In this document: positions 7,571 to 13,808 of the stretch, one piece after another
Layout of the letters: each line of letters begins with the position of its first letter
Numbering within the stretch: position 1 is the first letter of the stretch
Assembly (NCBI GenBank): GCA_964362645.1
Contig: CAYIFC010000014.1
Coordinates: 1-16,212 of the forward strand
Length of the DNA: 16,212 nucleotides
DNA from: CAYIFC01 sp964362645
Lineage (GTDB): Bacteria; Patescibacteriota; Minisyncoccia; Phycocordibacterales; JACOZG01
Direction: 5' to 3'
Translations under genes and position numbers: made by a program
The notes under the pieces: model-generated
What the model was told of the DNA's origin: nothing
Databases searched by the model: none
The model's input: the letters and a program-made list of their open reading frames with translations, nothing else

Positions 7571-7837
7571 ATGGCAAAGCAAACTACAGTTATCAACTGG
7601 AAGTTCGATCAGTTTGGGGCAGACGGAAAGAAAAAGGATGACAAGGAAAAATGCCCCACGCTTGGTTGTAAGGGTAGAATTGACATCGTCAAGCAAAAAG
7701 CCGCCGGCGCCGTGTACGACTTCTTCTGCGGTGTTTGCGGTAATCGCTGTCATTACCACTACCAACAAAGCTACCTTATCCCTGGTGCCAATTCTCCAGC
7801 CACAATGCAGGAGGAAATGTGCACTACCCCTTCCTAG
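7571..7837 (+). CDS. Small zinc-ribbon-like protein of unknown function
   Basis: The start is ATG 7571 (MAKQTTVINW), with GGAG eight bases before it; this gives 88 residues. Six Cys and two His are arranged as CPTLGC (C28, C33), FFCGVCGNRCHYH (C53, C56, C60, H61, H63) and a late C84. The first two groups can form one four-cysteine zinc ribbon. The sequence between them (KGRIDIVKQKAAGAVYDF) could be the two strands of the ribbon, and the C-terminus is probably disordered. No signal peptide is seen, so it is probably cytoplasmic. It has its own strong promoter and terminator and is thus a monocistronic, probably well expressed gene. I do not recognise a named family; a nucleic-acid-binding or structural role is only a guess. 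Confidence 0.75.
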   Translation: MAKQTTVINWKFDQFGADGKKKDDKEKCPTLGCKGRIDIVKQKAAGAVYDFFCGVCGNRCHYHYQQSYLIPGANSPATMQEEMCTTPS

Positions 7838-7872
7838 GCACTACGCTGGATTTGTTGTCCGGCACCCCATGA

Positions 7873-7909
7873 ACCCCGTTCGCCAATCAGGCAACGGGGT
7901 CTCTTTTTT
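7873..7909 (+). terminator. Rho-independent terminator after the zinc-ribbon gene
   Basis: ACCCCGTT (7873-7880) pairs with AACGGGGT (7893-7900). An inner GCC/GGC pairing is also possible, and a T-run follows at 7904-7909. Confidence 0.9.
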
Positions 7910-7917
7910 ATACTTTC

Positions 7918-7926
7918 TGCTATACT
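7918..7926 (+). promoter_or_regulatory. Extended -10 promoter of dnaX, close to the start codon
   Basis: TGCTATACT ends only six bases before the GTG start at 7933. No convincing -35 exists, because the preceding bases are the terminator tail. Transcription would begin at or next to the start codon, so the mRNA would be leaderless. Confidence 0.6.
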
Positions 7927-7932
7927 ACCAGC

Positions 7933-8991
7933 GTGTCAGAACTAGCCCTATATCGTAAGTATCGGCCCGAAGATTTCGCTGAAGTTATCGGCCAAAAGCA
8001 CGTCGTTGAGGTAATCGAGCGCGCTGTGGAGAGCGGGTCTCCCGCCCATGCCTACCTCTTTGCCGGACCCCGCGGTACGGGCAAAACGTCGCTGGCGCGT
8101 ATTTTGGCCAAGCGGCTTAAAACTTTGCCCGAAGATCTTTATGAGATTGATGGCGCTTCAAATCGAGGTATCGACGAAATTCGTGAGCTCCGCGAAAATG
8201 TGCGCTCTCTACCGTTCAGCTCAAGTTATAAAGTTTACATCATTGATGAAGTGCACATGCTTACACGCGAGGCGTTTAATGCTCTACTCAAGACGCTGGA
8301 GGAACCGCCCGAGCACGTGATTTTTGTTTTAGCTACGACCGAATTACACAAAGTACCCGAAACAATTATCTCGCGTTGCCAATCATTTACTTTCAAAAAA
8401 CCCTCAATTAGAGATCTAGAAAAAGCGGTTGACCAAGTCGTTAAGGCTGAAGGTTGGCAGATTGATAAGCCGTCGCGCGAACTCGTTGCGCTTTTGGGTG
8501 ATGGTTCTTTCCGCGATACGCTCGGCCTCTTACAGAAGGCGATGACCGCGAGCACTCCGACCCGCTCGACTTCGCTCGGGGCAGGTAATAAAAAAATAGA
8601 AATTAAGGAGCTGGAGAAGATCACCGGCGCGCCGAGCGCCGAACTTGTTGGCAAAATAGTAGAAGCACTGTTGAATAAAAATACCGAAGTTGCTTTAGGT
8701 GTAATCAATAAAGCGAGTAAAGAAGAAAGAGAGATGAAAGTGTTCCTGACGCTCGTCCTCCGCATTGTGCGTTTAGCGATGCTTATGGTGTACGCTCCGA
8801 TCGACGCCACCAAAATTAAAGAAGAAGTTTCGGCTGAAGAATTTGCCCTTCTCGAACGCTTAAGCAAGCACGCGGAGGCCAAACAACTGCCAACCATCCT
8901 GCGGGAATTGCTCGCAACCTACGATGAGCTCGGCCGCGCCACCGTCCCCGAGCTTCCTTTAGAAATTGCGATCATAAAAATTTGTACTTGA
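7933..8991 (+). CDS. dnaX: DNA polymerase III clamp-loader subunit gamma/tau, short form
   Basis: The 352-residue protein begins SELALYRKYRPEDFAEVIGQ, the DnaX signature, followed by Walker A GPRGTGKT (residues 45-52), IDGASNRGIDEIRELRENV, Walker B VYIIDEVHML, NALLKTLEEPPEHVIF and the SRC motif (ISRCQSF) at the subunit interface. It loads the sliding clamp on DNA. The cysteine-rich zinc-binding segment that normally sits between Walker A and IDGAS is missing: LAKRLKTLPEDLYEIDGAS runs straight through, and no cysteines lie there. The protein also stops after the collar region, so there is no tau extension. The GTG start is set by the N-terminal homology. Residues about 210-217 (TRSTSLGA) fall on an inverted copy of the dispersed repeat. 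Confidence 0.93.
   Translation: MSELALYRKYRPEDFAEVIGQKHVVEVIERAVESGSPAHAYLFAGPRGTGKTSLARILAKRLKTLPEDLYEIDGASNRGIDEIRELRENVRSLPFSSSYKVYIIDEVHMLTREAFNALLKTLEEPPEHVIFVLATTELHKVPETIISRCQSFTFKKPSIRDLEKAVDQVVKAEGWQIDKPSRELVALLGDGSFRDTLGLLQKAMTASTPTRSTSLGAGNKKIEIKELEKITGAPSAELVGKIVEALLNKNTEVALGVINKASKEEREMKVFLTLVLRIVRLAMLMVYAPIDATKIKEEVSAEEFALLERLSKHAEAKQLPTILRELLATYDELGRATVPELPLEIAIIKICT
8561..8581 (-). repeat. Intragenic palindrome-like repeat, copy C
   Basis: Read on the minus strand it contains CCGAGCGAAGTCGAGCGG with C/G ends, sharing the GAG-NNN-AGTCGA core with copies A (1864) and B (7277). It lies inside dnaX, in the variable segment after the SRC-containing domain, and is translated as TRSTSLGA. 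Confidence 0.6.
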
Positions 8992-9016
8992 CATCCTAAT
9001 ACAGGTATGCTAAGGT
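8988..9016 (+). promoter_or_regulatory. Promoter of the putative lipoprotein gene
   Basis: TTGACA (8988-8993) overlaps the dnaX stop codon. A 17-base spacer leads to TAAGGT (9011-9016), preceded by TGC as an extended -10. The predicted start is near 9023, giving a ~60-base leader. Confidence 0.65.
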
Positions 9017-9024
9017 AGGAGTTG

Positions 9025-9047
9025 GCCCTAGCGAATGTCGCTTGGGC
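9025..9047 (+). promoter_or_regulatory. 5' leader hairpin
   Basis: GCCCTAGCGA and TCGCTTGGGC pair at 9 of 10 positions around a three-base loop. The hairpin would sit at the very 5' end of the transcript from the 8988 promoter. There is no T-run, so it is not a terminator; a stabilising or regulatory leader structure is plausible. Confidence 0.5.
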
Positions 9048-9082
9048 ATTATAGTGGAAGTCCTTTGAAAAACGAGTAAATC

Positions 9083-9952
9083 GTGAAAAAGCAAGGTTTG
9101 TGGGCGTTTTTGGTGGTTTTGCTGTGTGCGCTGACGATGTCGGTGCTTTCCGGAGGGTGTGGTGTTGGTTTGGGCGCAAGCCCGAATTCGGACACAATGT
9201 CGGTCACGGATTCGACCGGCGACAGCAGTAAGAACTTCAGTCTAGTTAGTAAGGGCACGGGTCCGAACGGCGAAGACGAGGTTCACAACCTTAGTTCGTG
9301 GACTCAGTTTGATCCTGTCGAGGGTTATGGCAACTCAAATCTCTACGGTGAAACTTTTGTCGTCGAGCGACTGAGTGGCAATTTCGATATCTACCCGATT
9401 GATCCACAGGATTGGTTGTACGATAAGGGCCTCGGGTATGGCTATGTCCGCATGCACTTCGAGGGGTCTTTTGTGCCTGGCAATGGTGAGATTACCGAAG
9501 CCATGGACGAGCTTGATGGCATCCCGATTGATGCTGGTGGTTCGGAAAATATCGATTTGTTCGATATTCCGGTGCCAGTCCCCGGTTGCGAAAATGGCGA
9601 GTGGCTTAATTCGCTCACGGGCGACAAATGCGAAACCCCAAGTTTCGCTCCCAAGTTCTATTTTAGTTGGAATTGCTCTACCCTATACACCAGCGCAACA
9701 GAAGATGACAAGGATTGGAGTTTCGCCAATTGCAATGTTTATGTAAATGGTGGAACGATTATGTCGTCGTATGTGAACGCTGGTCAGGTCCAAAACGCCG
9801 ACGGCCCGAACGAGCCGTGGTCACAAAGTGAATGGTTCTTTGACGTCACCTTCAAGGTGTTGATCACCGGTGACTACGATATACCGTCTGTAATTACGCC
9901 TGTTCCTTGCAACGAAGGCGAAGACTGCAACGACGACGGCGGCAAAGGCTGA
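9083..9952 (+). CDS. Secreted putative lipoprotein of unknown function
   Basis: The start is GTG 9083 (MKKQGLWAFLVVLLCALTMSVLSGGC). A basic N-terminus, a hydrophobic stretch (residues 6-24) and a Cys at residue 26 preceded by small residues suggest a lipoprotein signal, although the -3 position is Ser rather than Leu. The mature ~260 residues are acidic and rich in Gly, Asn, Trp and aromatic residues, with cysteines in at least two close groups (PGCENG...DKCETP and WNCS...ANCNV) that could form disulphides. The tail is NEGEDCNDDGGKG. There is no recognisable enzyme motif. The composition suits a cell-surface or binding protein with a beta-rich fold. It has its own promoter, leader hairpin and terminator, so it is regulated alone. 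No useful Shine-Dalgarno sequence is seen. Confidence 0.8.
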   Translation: MKKQGLWAFLVVLLCALTMSVLSGGCGVGLGASPNSDTMSVTDSTGDSSKNFSLVSKGTGPNGEDEVHNLSSWTQFDPVEGYGNSNLYGETFVVERLSGNFDIYPIDPQDWLYDKGLGYGYVRMHFEGSFVPGNGEITEAMDELDGIPIDAGGSENIDLFDIPVPVPGCENGEWLNSLTGDKCETPSFAPKFYFSWNCSTLYTSATEDDKDWSFANCNVYVNGGTIMSSYVNAGQVQNADGPNEPWSQSEWFFDVTFKVLITGDYDIPSVITPVPCNEGEDCNDDGGKG

Positions 9953-9993
9953 TTGCGTAAACTCTTGAAGTAAAAAAATAAATACTAAACCCA

Positions 9994-10030
9994 ACCGCCC
10001 GTACACCTTGTGTGTCCGGGCGGTATTTTT
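9994..10030 (+). terminator. Rho-independent terminator after the lipoprotein gene
   Basis: ACCGCCCG (9994-10001) pairs exactly with CGGGCGGT (10017-10024), with an inner CAC/GTG pairing, and ATTTTT follows. It may also slow transcription from the convergent doxX-type gene, but on that strand the T-tract is poor. Confidence 0.9.
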
Positions 10031-10051
10031 ATATTCGGATATTTGTTTTAA

Positions 10052-10474
10052 CTAGACTTGAGCAGTCAGCTCGCTCTTTTTAAATAATTTAGCTACCGAG
10101 TACTTGCCGGCGCCGAGGGTGGTGATGGCGAGGGAGGCGAGCATTAGTAGTAAGACGTATTCGTAACCGTTATTGGCCAAGCTGTAGCCATTAGGGATGT
10201 GGACCTTAATCATAGCCACGAGCATTACGATCGCCAGTAAAATACCGACGTAACGGACAAATATCCCTAAGACCAGCGCAATACCGCCAAGGAATTCAAC
10301 ATAAGCTACTAGGTAGGCGAGCCAAGTGGCAAAGCCCATCGAAGCAAAACCACCGATAACCATTTCCATGTTATTAAGTTTGAACCAGCCAGCGTAAATA
10401 AAGACGATACCCAAAGCCACTCTAATTAACAAAATTCCCAAATCCGCGTTGTGTAATTTTTTCATAAATTCCAT
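10052..10474 (-). CDS. DoxX-family membrane protein
   Basis: The protein has 140 residues, or 137 from the internal ATG at 10465. It has four membrane spans and the DoxX signature LGILLIRVALGIVFIYAGWFKL at the first span, then FLGGIALVLGIFVRYVGILLAIVMLVAMI. DoxX proteins are quinone-linked or redox-associated membrane proteins of varied role. The start is ambiguous. ATG 10474 has AAGGG five bases before it. ATG 10465 (MKKLHNADLG) fits the usual family N-terminus better and lies seven bases after a TAGAAT box. The gene follows the GIY-YIG gene on the same strand with a 75-base gap. Confidence 0.88.
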   Translation of the reverse strand: MEFMKKLHNADLGILLIRVALGIVFIYAGWFKLNNMEMVIGGFASMGFATWLAYLVAYVEFLGGIALVLGIFVRYVGILLAIVMLVAMIKVHIPNGYSLANNGYEYVLLLMLASLAITTLGAGKYSVAKLFKKSELTAQV

Positions 10475-10549
10475 TCTAACCCTTTTTGTCTTTAATCGCC
10501 AACCTTTTTACATAGATTTACAACCTCATCATTAACCTCCACTTCCATT

Positions 10550-10801
10550 TTAATCTTTTTCGTGTTTATTTATTAATTCAAGTTTCTTTTCTCTCCGCCA
10601 ACTTTTAATTTCAAATTCTCTTTTCAGGGCAGAAGAACGGTTGGAGTGTTGTTCTGTGTACAGAATTTTGACCACCTCTTTGGCGCTGGTGTAGTGACCG
10701 CCCTTTCCAGATTTGTGTTCAGCAAACCTACGCTCCAGATCGTTTGTAATGCCTGTATAGAGGGACTTATCCTCGCATTCAATGATATAGACTAAATACA
10801 T
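10550..10801 (-). CDS. GIY-YIG domain protein (UPF0213/URI type)
   Basis: The start is ATG 10801 (MYLVYIIECEDKSLYTGITNDLERRFAEHKSGKGG), giving 83 residues. The frame is open further upstream, but that part is not conserved in type and contains the -10 box and a terminator hairpin. The GIY-YIG landmarks are VYII, LYTGIT, the RRF-AEH helix with the catalytic Arg, and Glu 62 in LKREFEIKSW, the metal-binding Glu. Single-domain proteins of this sort are very common in CPR genomes and may act as small nucleases, though the cellular role is unclear. An AAAGG site lies six bases before the ATG. Confidence 0.88.
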   Translation of the reverse strand: MYLVYIIECEDKSLYTGITNDLERRFAEHKSGKGGHYTSAKEVVKILYTEQHSNRSSALKREFEIKSWRREKKLELINKHEKD

Positions 10802-10814
10802 AATGGCCTTTCTA

Positions 10815-10823
10815 AATATAGCA
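10815..10823 (-). promoter_or_regulatory. Extended -10 promoter of the GIY-YIG gene
   Basis: On the minus strand TGCTATATT ends 13 bases before ATG 10801, with an AAAGG ribosome site in between. No good -35 is seen. The predicted leader is only a few bases long. Confidence 0.5.
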
Positions 10824-10838
10824 GGTTTGTAAAAGATA

Positions 10839-10870
10839 TAAAAAAGCGCCCAAGCCGAAGCCTGAGCGCT
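10839..10870 (-). terminator. Minus-strand intrinsic terminator without an obvious gene before it
   Basis: On the minus strand AGCGCTCAGGC, a TTCG tetraloop and GCTTGGGCGCT form an 11-pair stem with G-U pairs, followed by TTTTTTAT. On the plus strand the hairpin is followed by CTGTGTC, so it acts on minus-strand transcripts only. No minus-strand gene lies directly before it, because the next gene (10955) runs the other way. Confidence 0.8.
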
Positions 10871-10874
10871 CTGT

Positions 10875-10893
10875 GTCAACACCGAGTGTTGAC
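10875..10893. repeat. Perfect palindrome in the divergent gap
   Basis: GTCAACAC and GTGTTGAC are exact inverted copies around CGA. The palindrome lies four bases from the orphan terminator stem and about 45 bases before the phosphoesterase -10. It could be an operator or the first hairpin of a small RNA. Confidence 0.6.
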
Positions 10894-10939
10894 GGAATTT
10901 ACTACCACGGGGATAAGGAAAAGTAAAGAATTGGGCTTG

Positions 10940-10948
10940 TGATATACT
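10940..10948 (+). promoter_or_regulatory. Extended -10 promoter of the metallophosphoesterase gene
   Basis: TGATATACT ends six bases before ATG 10955. There is no Shine-Dalgarno in the intervening TGAGAT, so a leaderless message is predicted. Confidence 0.6.
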
Positions 10949-10954
10949 TGAGAT

Positions 10955-11479
10955 ATGAAATACGCGATTTTCTCGGATAGTCATGACCATTATTACAATG
11001 TCACTAAGGCACTGGAATTAGTTAAGGAAAGAAAGATAACCAAAGGCATCCATCTAGGAGACTTTTGCGCTCCTCCTGTCTTTGATATTCTGGCCGCGGA
11101 AAAGAGTATAAATTGGACTTGCGTTTGGGGTAATGTCGACGGTGCCCGCGCCCAAACAATTCTCCGCTTCCGCGAAGCTACCAACCTAGACTTTAATGCC
11201 GAGTCTTTTCGCGAACTAGAGCTCGAGAATGATAAGAAAGCTTTCCTGGCTCACTTCCCGCTTCTAGCGCAAAACGCAGCGAAGTCCGGAGACTATCAAG
11301 CCGCATTTTTTGGCGACAACCATCTCAAATCTGTTGAGACTTTAGCCAACAGCACCTTACTGGCCAACCCGGGCGAATTGTCTGGCACTCGAACCGGCCA
11401 ACCAACTTTTGGTATTTGGGATAGTGAGACCAATGAATTTGAAATCATTACCCTAACCGATTTTAAGGTTGCTAAGTAA
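10955..11479 (+). CDS. YfcE/MJ0936-type metallophosphoesterase with altered metal ligands
   Basis: The 174-residue calcineurin-like phosphoesterase shows the family order SDSHD (D8, H10), HLGDFC (D36), GNVDG (N60), LAHFP (H100), FFGDNHLK and NPGELSGTR. In the family the last ligand motif is usually G-H-T-H; here it is G-D-N-H, so one His ligand is replaced by Asp 121, with H123 kept. GN-C-D is changed to GN-V-D, and H-G to H-F. The enzyme probably still binds two metals but may have shifted preference. Family members hydrolyse phosphodiesters such as cyclic nucleotides; the substrate here is unknown. It stands alone, with an extended -10 directly before the ATG and no clear terminator after it. 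Confidence 0.85.
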   Translation: MKYAIFSDSHDHYYNVTKALELVKERKITKGIHLGDFCAPPVFDILAAEKSINWTCVWGNVDGARAQTILRFREATNLDFNAESFRELELENDKKAFLAHFPLLAQNAAKSGDYQAAFFGDNHLKSVETLANSTLLANPGELSGTRTGQPTFGIWDSETNEFEIITLTDFKVAK

Positions 11480-11511
11480 GAACTACTTCTTTGGACTTTA
11501 GCCCAAGCAGA

Positions 11512-11524
11512 TTGATTTTTGGCC
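11512..11524 (+). repeat. Dispersed repeat TTGATTTTTGGCC, copy 1
   Basis: This 13-base sequence is identical to copy 2 (12839-12851) and to the inverted copy 3 (15094-15106). The likeness to copy 2 extends on both sides: AGCCC and GCA before it, and a TTTG-containing stretch after it. Copies 1 and 2 flank the methyltransferase gene as direct repeats. Confidence 0.65.
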
Positions 11525-11551
11525 GGTTTGTTGTAACAGCAAGCCTGGGGG

Positions 11552-12766
11552 TTACTTCTTTAGAATAAAAATCTCAACCAGGAATGATCTTCTTGGTGCA
11601 TTAAATTGCTTTTCAATTTTTATATTATAGTCTATAAAAAGTTTACGAACAGATTGTGCACTAAAATAACTCTTCCAAAATATTTTTACTTTTTGACCGG
11701 CTTTTAAGTTTACTAGCCAACAGTTCCAGATTTCCTGTAATCTCTGGAAAAATGTTCTCCAAGTTTCTTCTATAATTACAATCCCTGAACTCGATACTCT
11801 AACAATTTCGCTAAATAATTTAGATGGGTTTGGCGTGTGATGTAGGGTGTAGGTACAAATAACAACCTCGAATTCTCGGTCAGAAAAGGGGATATTGTCT
11901 CCATCGTAAATTTTAACACCATCAGGATTTATCGCCTCGGCATCTACTTGGATATCGATACTGGTAATATTAGGGTTATAAAGTTTAATAAAATATGACA
12001 AATAGCCTAGACCATAACCAACTTTTAGTATTTTGCCGTCCCTTACTTCTCCTACGTATTTTTTAAACCAGGAATATTCATCTTCGTATATAAATTCTTG
12101 TGTCTTGTTCTTGAATTCGATAGCTTCCAGAACATACAGGTACGCCTTCCAGTCATAATTAGATTCTTCTTTAAAATCCTTAATCAACCATTTATTCTCG
12201 ATAATAAGTTCATTTAGAAGATCTGCATCACCAGTACTAGAGAAGCCAAGTACTAGTTGCCCATGTTTATTGAGGTGTTTCCTGGCATCATGTAGAAAAA
12301 TTTTGAGCGCACTATACTCTGGATCAGATACACCATATTCTAGAATCTCATTCGGTTTATTCCCGTGATAGGGTGCAGCAAAATTTATAGTATCAAAAGT
12401 TCCTTCAACGTTTTCAAATACGTCCGAGTAATGAACTTCGAAATCCTTCACCCCGTATTTTGAGAGATTTTCTTTAGCATTTTCTACTGCATTCGGATTT
12501 ATATCAACGGCAAATATCCTTTTTGCGCCTTGAAGCGCTGCAAAAAGCGATAGGATACCGCAACCACAACCAATCTCGAGAAACGATTTTCCTTTTTGAT
12601 CTGGCATGTTTTCTGCATGGAAGCGAGAAGACCAGTCATATTTGGGAGACATAACATTGGGATAGACGATCATTTCTTTTCCCAAGACTTCTGCTTTGTA
12701 TGGTTCAGTGTGTTTTTTGACTTGCTCGAGGTATGATTGGGTCGTGTGATGGGCTTGATATGGCAT
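11552..12766 (-). CDS. Tandem double-domain SAM-dependent methyltransferase
   Basis: The 404-residue protein contains two class I methyltransferase folds. The first has motif I FLEIGCGCG (residues 62-70), the acidic strand-2 end AVDIN (86-90) and a motif IV of the form NFAAPYHG (128-135), resembling the N-P-P-Y type that methylates N atoms. The second has motif I LKVGYGLGY (247-255), in which the usual acidic start is Val, then SIDI (269-272), DGDNIPFSDREFEVVICTYTLHH (288-310) like the Methyltransf_11 family, and IIIEETW-type strand 5. The segment 1-55 (VYPNVMSPKYDWSSRFHAENM) precedes the first fold. AGGA before ATG 12766 supports the start. The gene is AT-rich compared with the plus-strand envelope genes and is flanked by direct repeats. 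The substrate is unknown. Confidence 0.85.
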   Translation of the reverse strand: MPYQAHHTTQSYLEQVKKHTEPYKAEVLGKEMIVYPNVMSPKYDWSSRFHAENMPDQKGKSFLEIGCGCGILSLFAALQGAKRIFAVDINPNAVENAKENLSKYGVKDFEVHYSDVFENVEGTFDTINFAAPYHGNKPNEILEYGVSDPEYSALKIFLHDARKHLNKHGQLVLGFSSTGDADLLNELIIENKWLIKDFKEESNYDWKAYLYVLEAIEFKNKTQEFIYEDEYSWFKKYVGEVRDGKILKVGYGLGYLSYFIKLYNPNITSIDIQVDAEAINPDGVKIYDGDNIPFSDREFEVVICTYTLHHTPNPSKLFSEIVRVSSSGIVIIEETWRTFFQRLQEIWNCWLVNLKAGQKVKIFWKSYFSAQSVRKLFIDYNIKIEKQFNAPRRSFLVEIFILKK

Positions 12767-12790
12767 ATATTTCCTGTGGCTTTTCTAATT

Positions 12791-12799
12791 ATTCTAACA
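12791..12799 (-). promoter_or_regulatory. Extended -10 promoter of the methyltransferase gene
   Basis: On the minus strand TGTTAGAAT is followed 24 bases later by the ATG, with AGGA in between. The predicted leader is about 18 bases. Confidence 0.5.
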
Positions 12800-12838
12800 T
12801 TCATTTTAGGCTACTACGCTCGATAATTAAAGCCCGCA

Positions 12839-12866
12839 TTGATTTTTGGCCAGATTTGACTAGAAT
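12839..12866 (+). promoter_or_regulatory. tRNA-Gln promoter containing repeat copy 2
   Basis: TTGATT (12839-12844) and TAGAAT (12861-12866) are 16 bases apart and would start transcription about 15 bases before the mature tRNA. The -35 box and spacer are copy 2 of the repeat TTGATTTTTGGCC (12839-12851), so copies 1 and 3 may be duplicated pieces of this promoter. Confidence 0.6.
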
Positions 12867-12888
12867 TACTAAACCGTTGCCATTTTAT

Positions 12889-12962
12889 TGCCGGATCGTC
12901 TAATGGTAGGACATCGCCCTTTGGAGGCGAGTATCTTGGTTCGAGTCCAAGTCCGGCAGCCA
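12889..12962 (+). tRNA. tRNA-Gln (anticodon UUG)
   Basis: A full cloverleaf can be folded. The acceptor stem TGCCGGA/TCCGGCA has seven perfect pairs. The D-arm is GTC...GAC, and the anticodon stem TCGCC/GGCGA has the loop CTTTGGA, whose anticodon TTG reads CAA. The T-arm is CTTGG/CCAAG with the loop TTCGAGT. The discriminator is G, and the CCA end is encoded (12960-12962). Starting with U and having discriminator G are normal for bacterial tRNA-Gln. A small hairpin without a T-run follows at 12987-13001. Confidence 0.95.
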
Positions 12963-13036
12963 ACACATTACAATTCCGGTGTCAAGAGTGCCTATGGCGC
13001 TAAGACGACTGAGTTGGATGGGTGTAAATTTAATAA

Positions 13037-13804
13037 ATGAAACTAATTACACTAAACACTTGGGGAGGAAGAGCAGGCAAAGATAAACTCCTTTCATTTT
13101 TTGAGGGACATAAATCTGAGGTTGATATATTTTGCCTGCAGGAAATTTGGTCTGCTCCGTATAAGACATTTGATGGCCATTCTGCCGGTGGAATACCTAT
13201 CGATCATAGCAAAATAATGGTTCATGGAATGCAAGATATTTCAGAGCTACTCAAAGATCATGTTTCTTACTTCAGACCTCACTTCATGGACAATTACGGT
13301 TTGATGATGCTCGTCAGCAATAAATTAGAGGTCGTAGCAGAAGGTGAATTATTTGTATATAAGGAAAAGGGTCACATACCTGATGGCGACATCGGTAATC
13401 ATGCCAGAAATATTCAGTACATAACTCTCCTCATAGACAATAAACCAGTTACAATCGTTAATTTTCATGGTCTATGGAATGGTAAAGGTAAAACTGATAC
13501 CGAGGATCGTTTGAATCAATCAAGAAATATCCTTAAATTTATCGAGTCGCTCAATGGTGAATGTCTATTATGTGGAGATTTCAATTTATTGCCTGAAACA
13601 GAAAGCATTAAAATCATTGAATCTGGTAAGTTGAGAAACTTGATTAAAGAGAATGGTATAAAATCTACTCGATCATCTTTTTATATAAAACCAGATAAGC
13701 ACGCCGACTACATTTTTACTAGTAATGGAATAAAGGTAGATAATTTTAAGGTTCTGCAGTATGAGGTTTCAGATCATTTACCTTTATTGCTTGAATTCAA
13801 ATAA
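13037..13804 (+). CDS. Endonuclease/exonuclease/phosphatase (EEP) family protein
   Basis: The 255-residue protein spans one EEP domain. Catalytic landmarks are TLNTWGG (N7), FCLQEIW (E36), IVNFHGLW (His), LLCGDFNLLPE (D181, N183), HADYIFTS and the final SDHLPLLLEF (D246, H247). The family includes exonuclease III, sphingomyelinases, inositol phosphatases and 2',5'-phosphodiesterases, and the sequence does not decide between them. No signal peptide is seen. The gene is clearly AT-rich (18 of 60 bases in the line from 13621 are G or C). A TAAATT box ends six bases before the ATG, and no Shine-Dalgarno is seen. A CYTH gene follows after four bases, so the two are very probably one operon. Confidence 0.88.
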   Translation: MKLITLNTWGGRAGKDKLLSFFEGHKSEVDIFCLQEIWSAPYKTFDGHSAGGIPIDHSKIMVHGMQDISELLKDHVSYFRPHFMDNYGLMMLVSNKLEVVAEGELFVYKEKGHIPDGDIGNHARNIQYITLLIDNKPVTIVNFHGLWNGKGKTDTEDRLNQSRNILKFIESLNGECLLCGDFNLLPETESIKIIESGKLRNLIKENGIKSTRSSFYIKPDKHADYIFTSNGIKVDNFKVLQYEVSDHLPLLLEFK

Positions 13805-13808
13805 TCTT

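Noticed and set aside
10492..10548. 18-codon minus-strand open frame (MEVEVNDEVV...) between the GIY-YIG and DoxX genes
   Set aside because: It has an ATG just after the GIY-YIG stop but no ribosome site, and such a short frame is expected by chance.
10802..10990. Upstream extension of the GIY-YIG frame to 146 residues
   Set aside because: Domain homology starts at MYLVYIIE (10801). The extension would be translated through a terminator hairpin and a promoter and would overlap the divergent phosphoesterase start.
12987..13001. AGTGCC/GGCGCT hairpin after tRNA-Gln as a terminator
   Set aside because: The stem is only six pairs and no T-run follows; it may be a processing structure but cannot be called a terminator.
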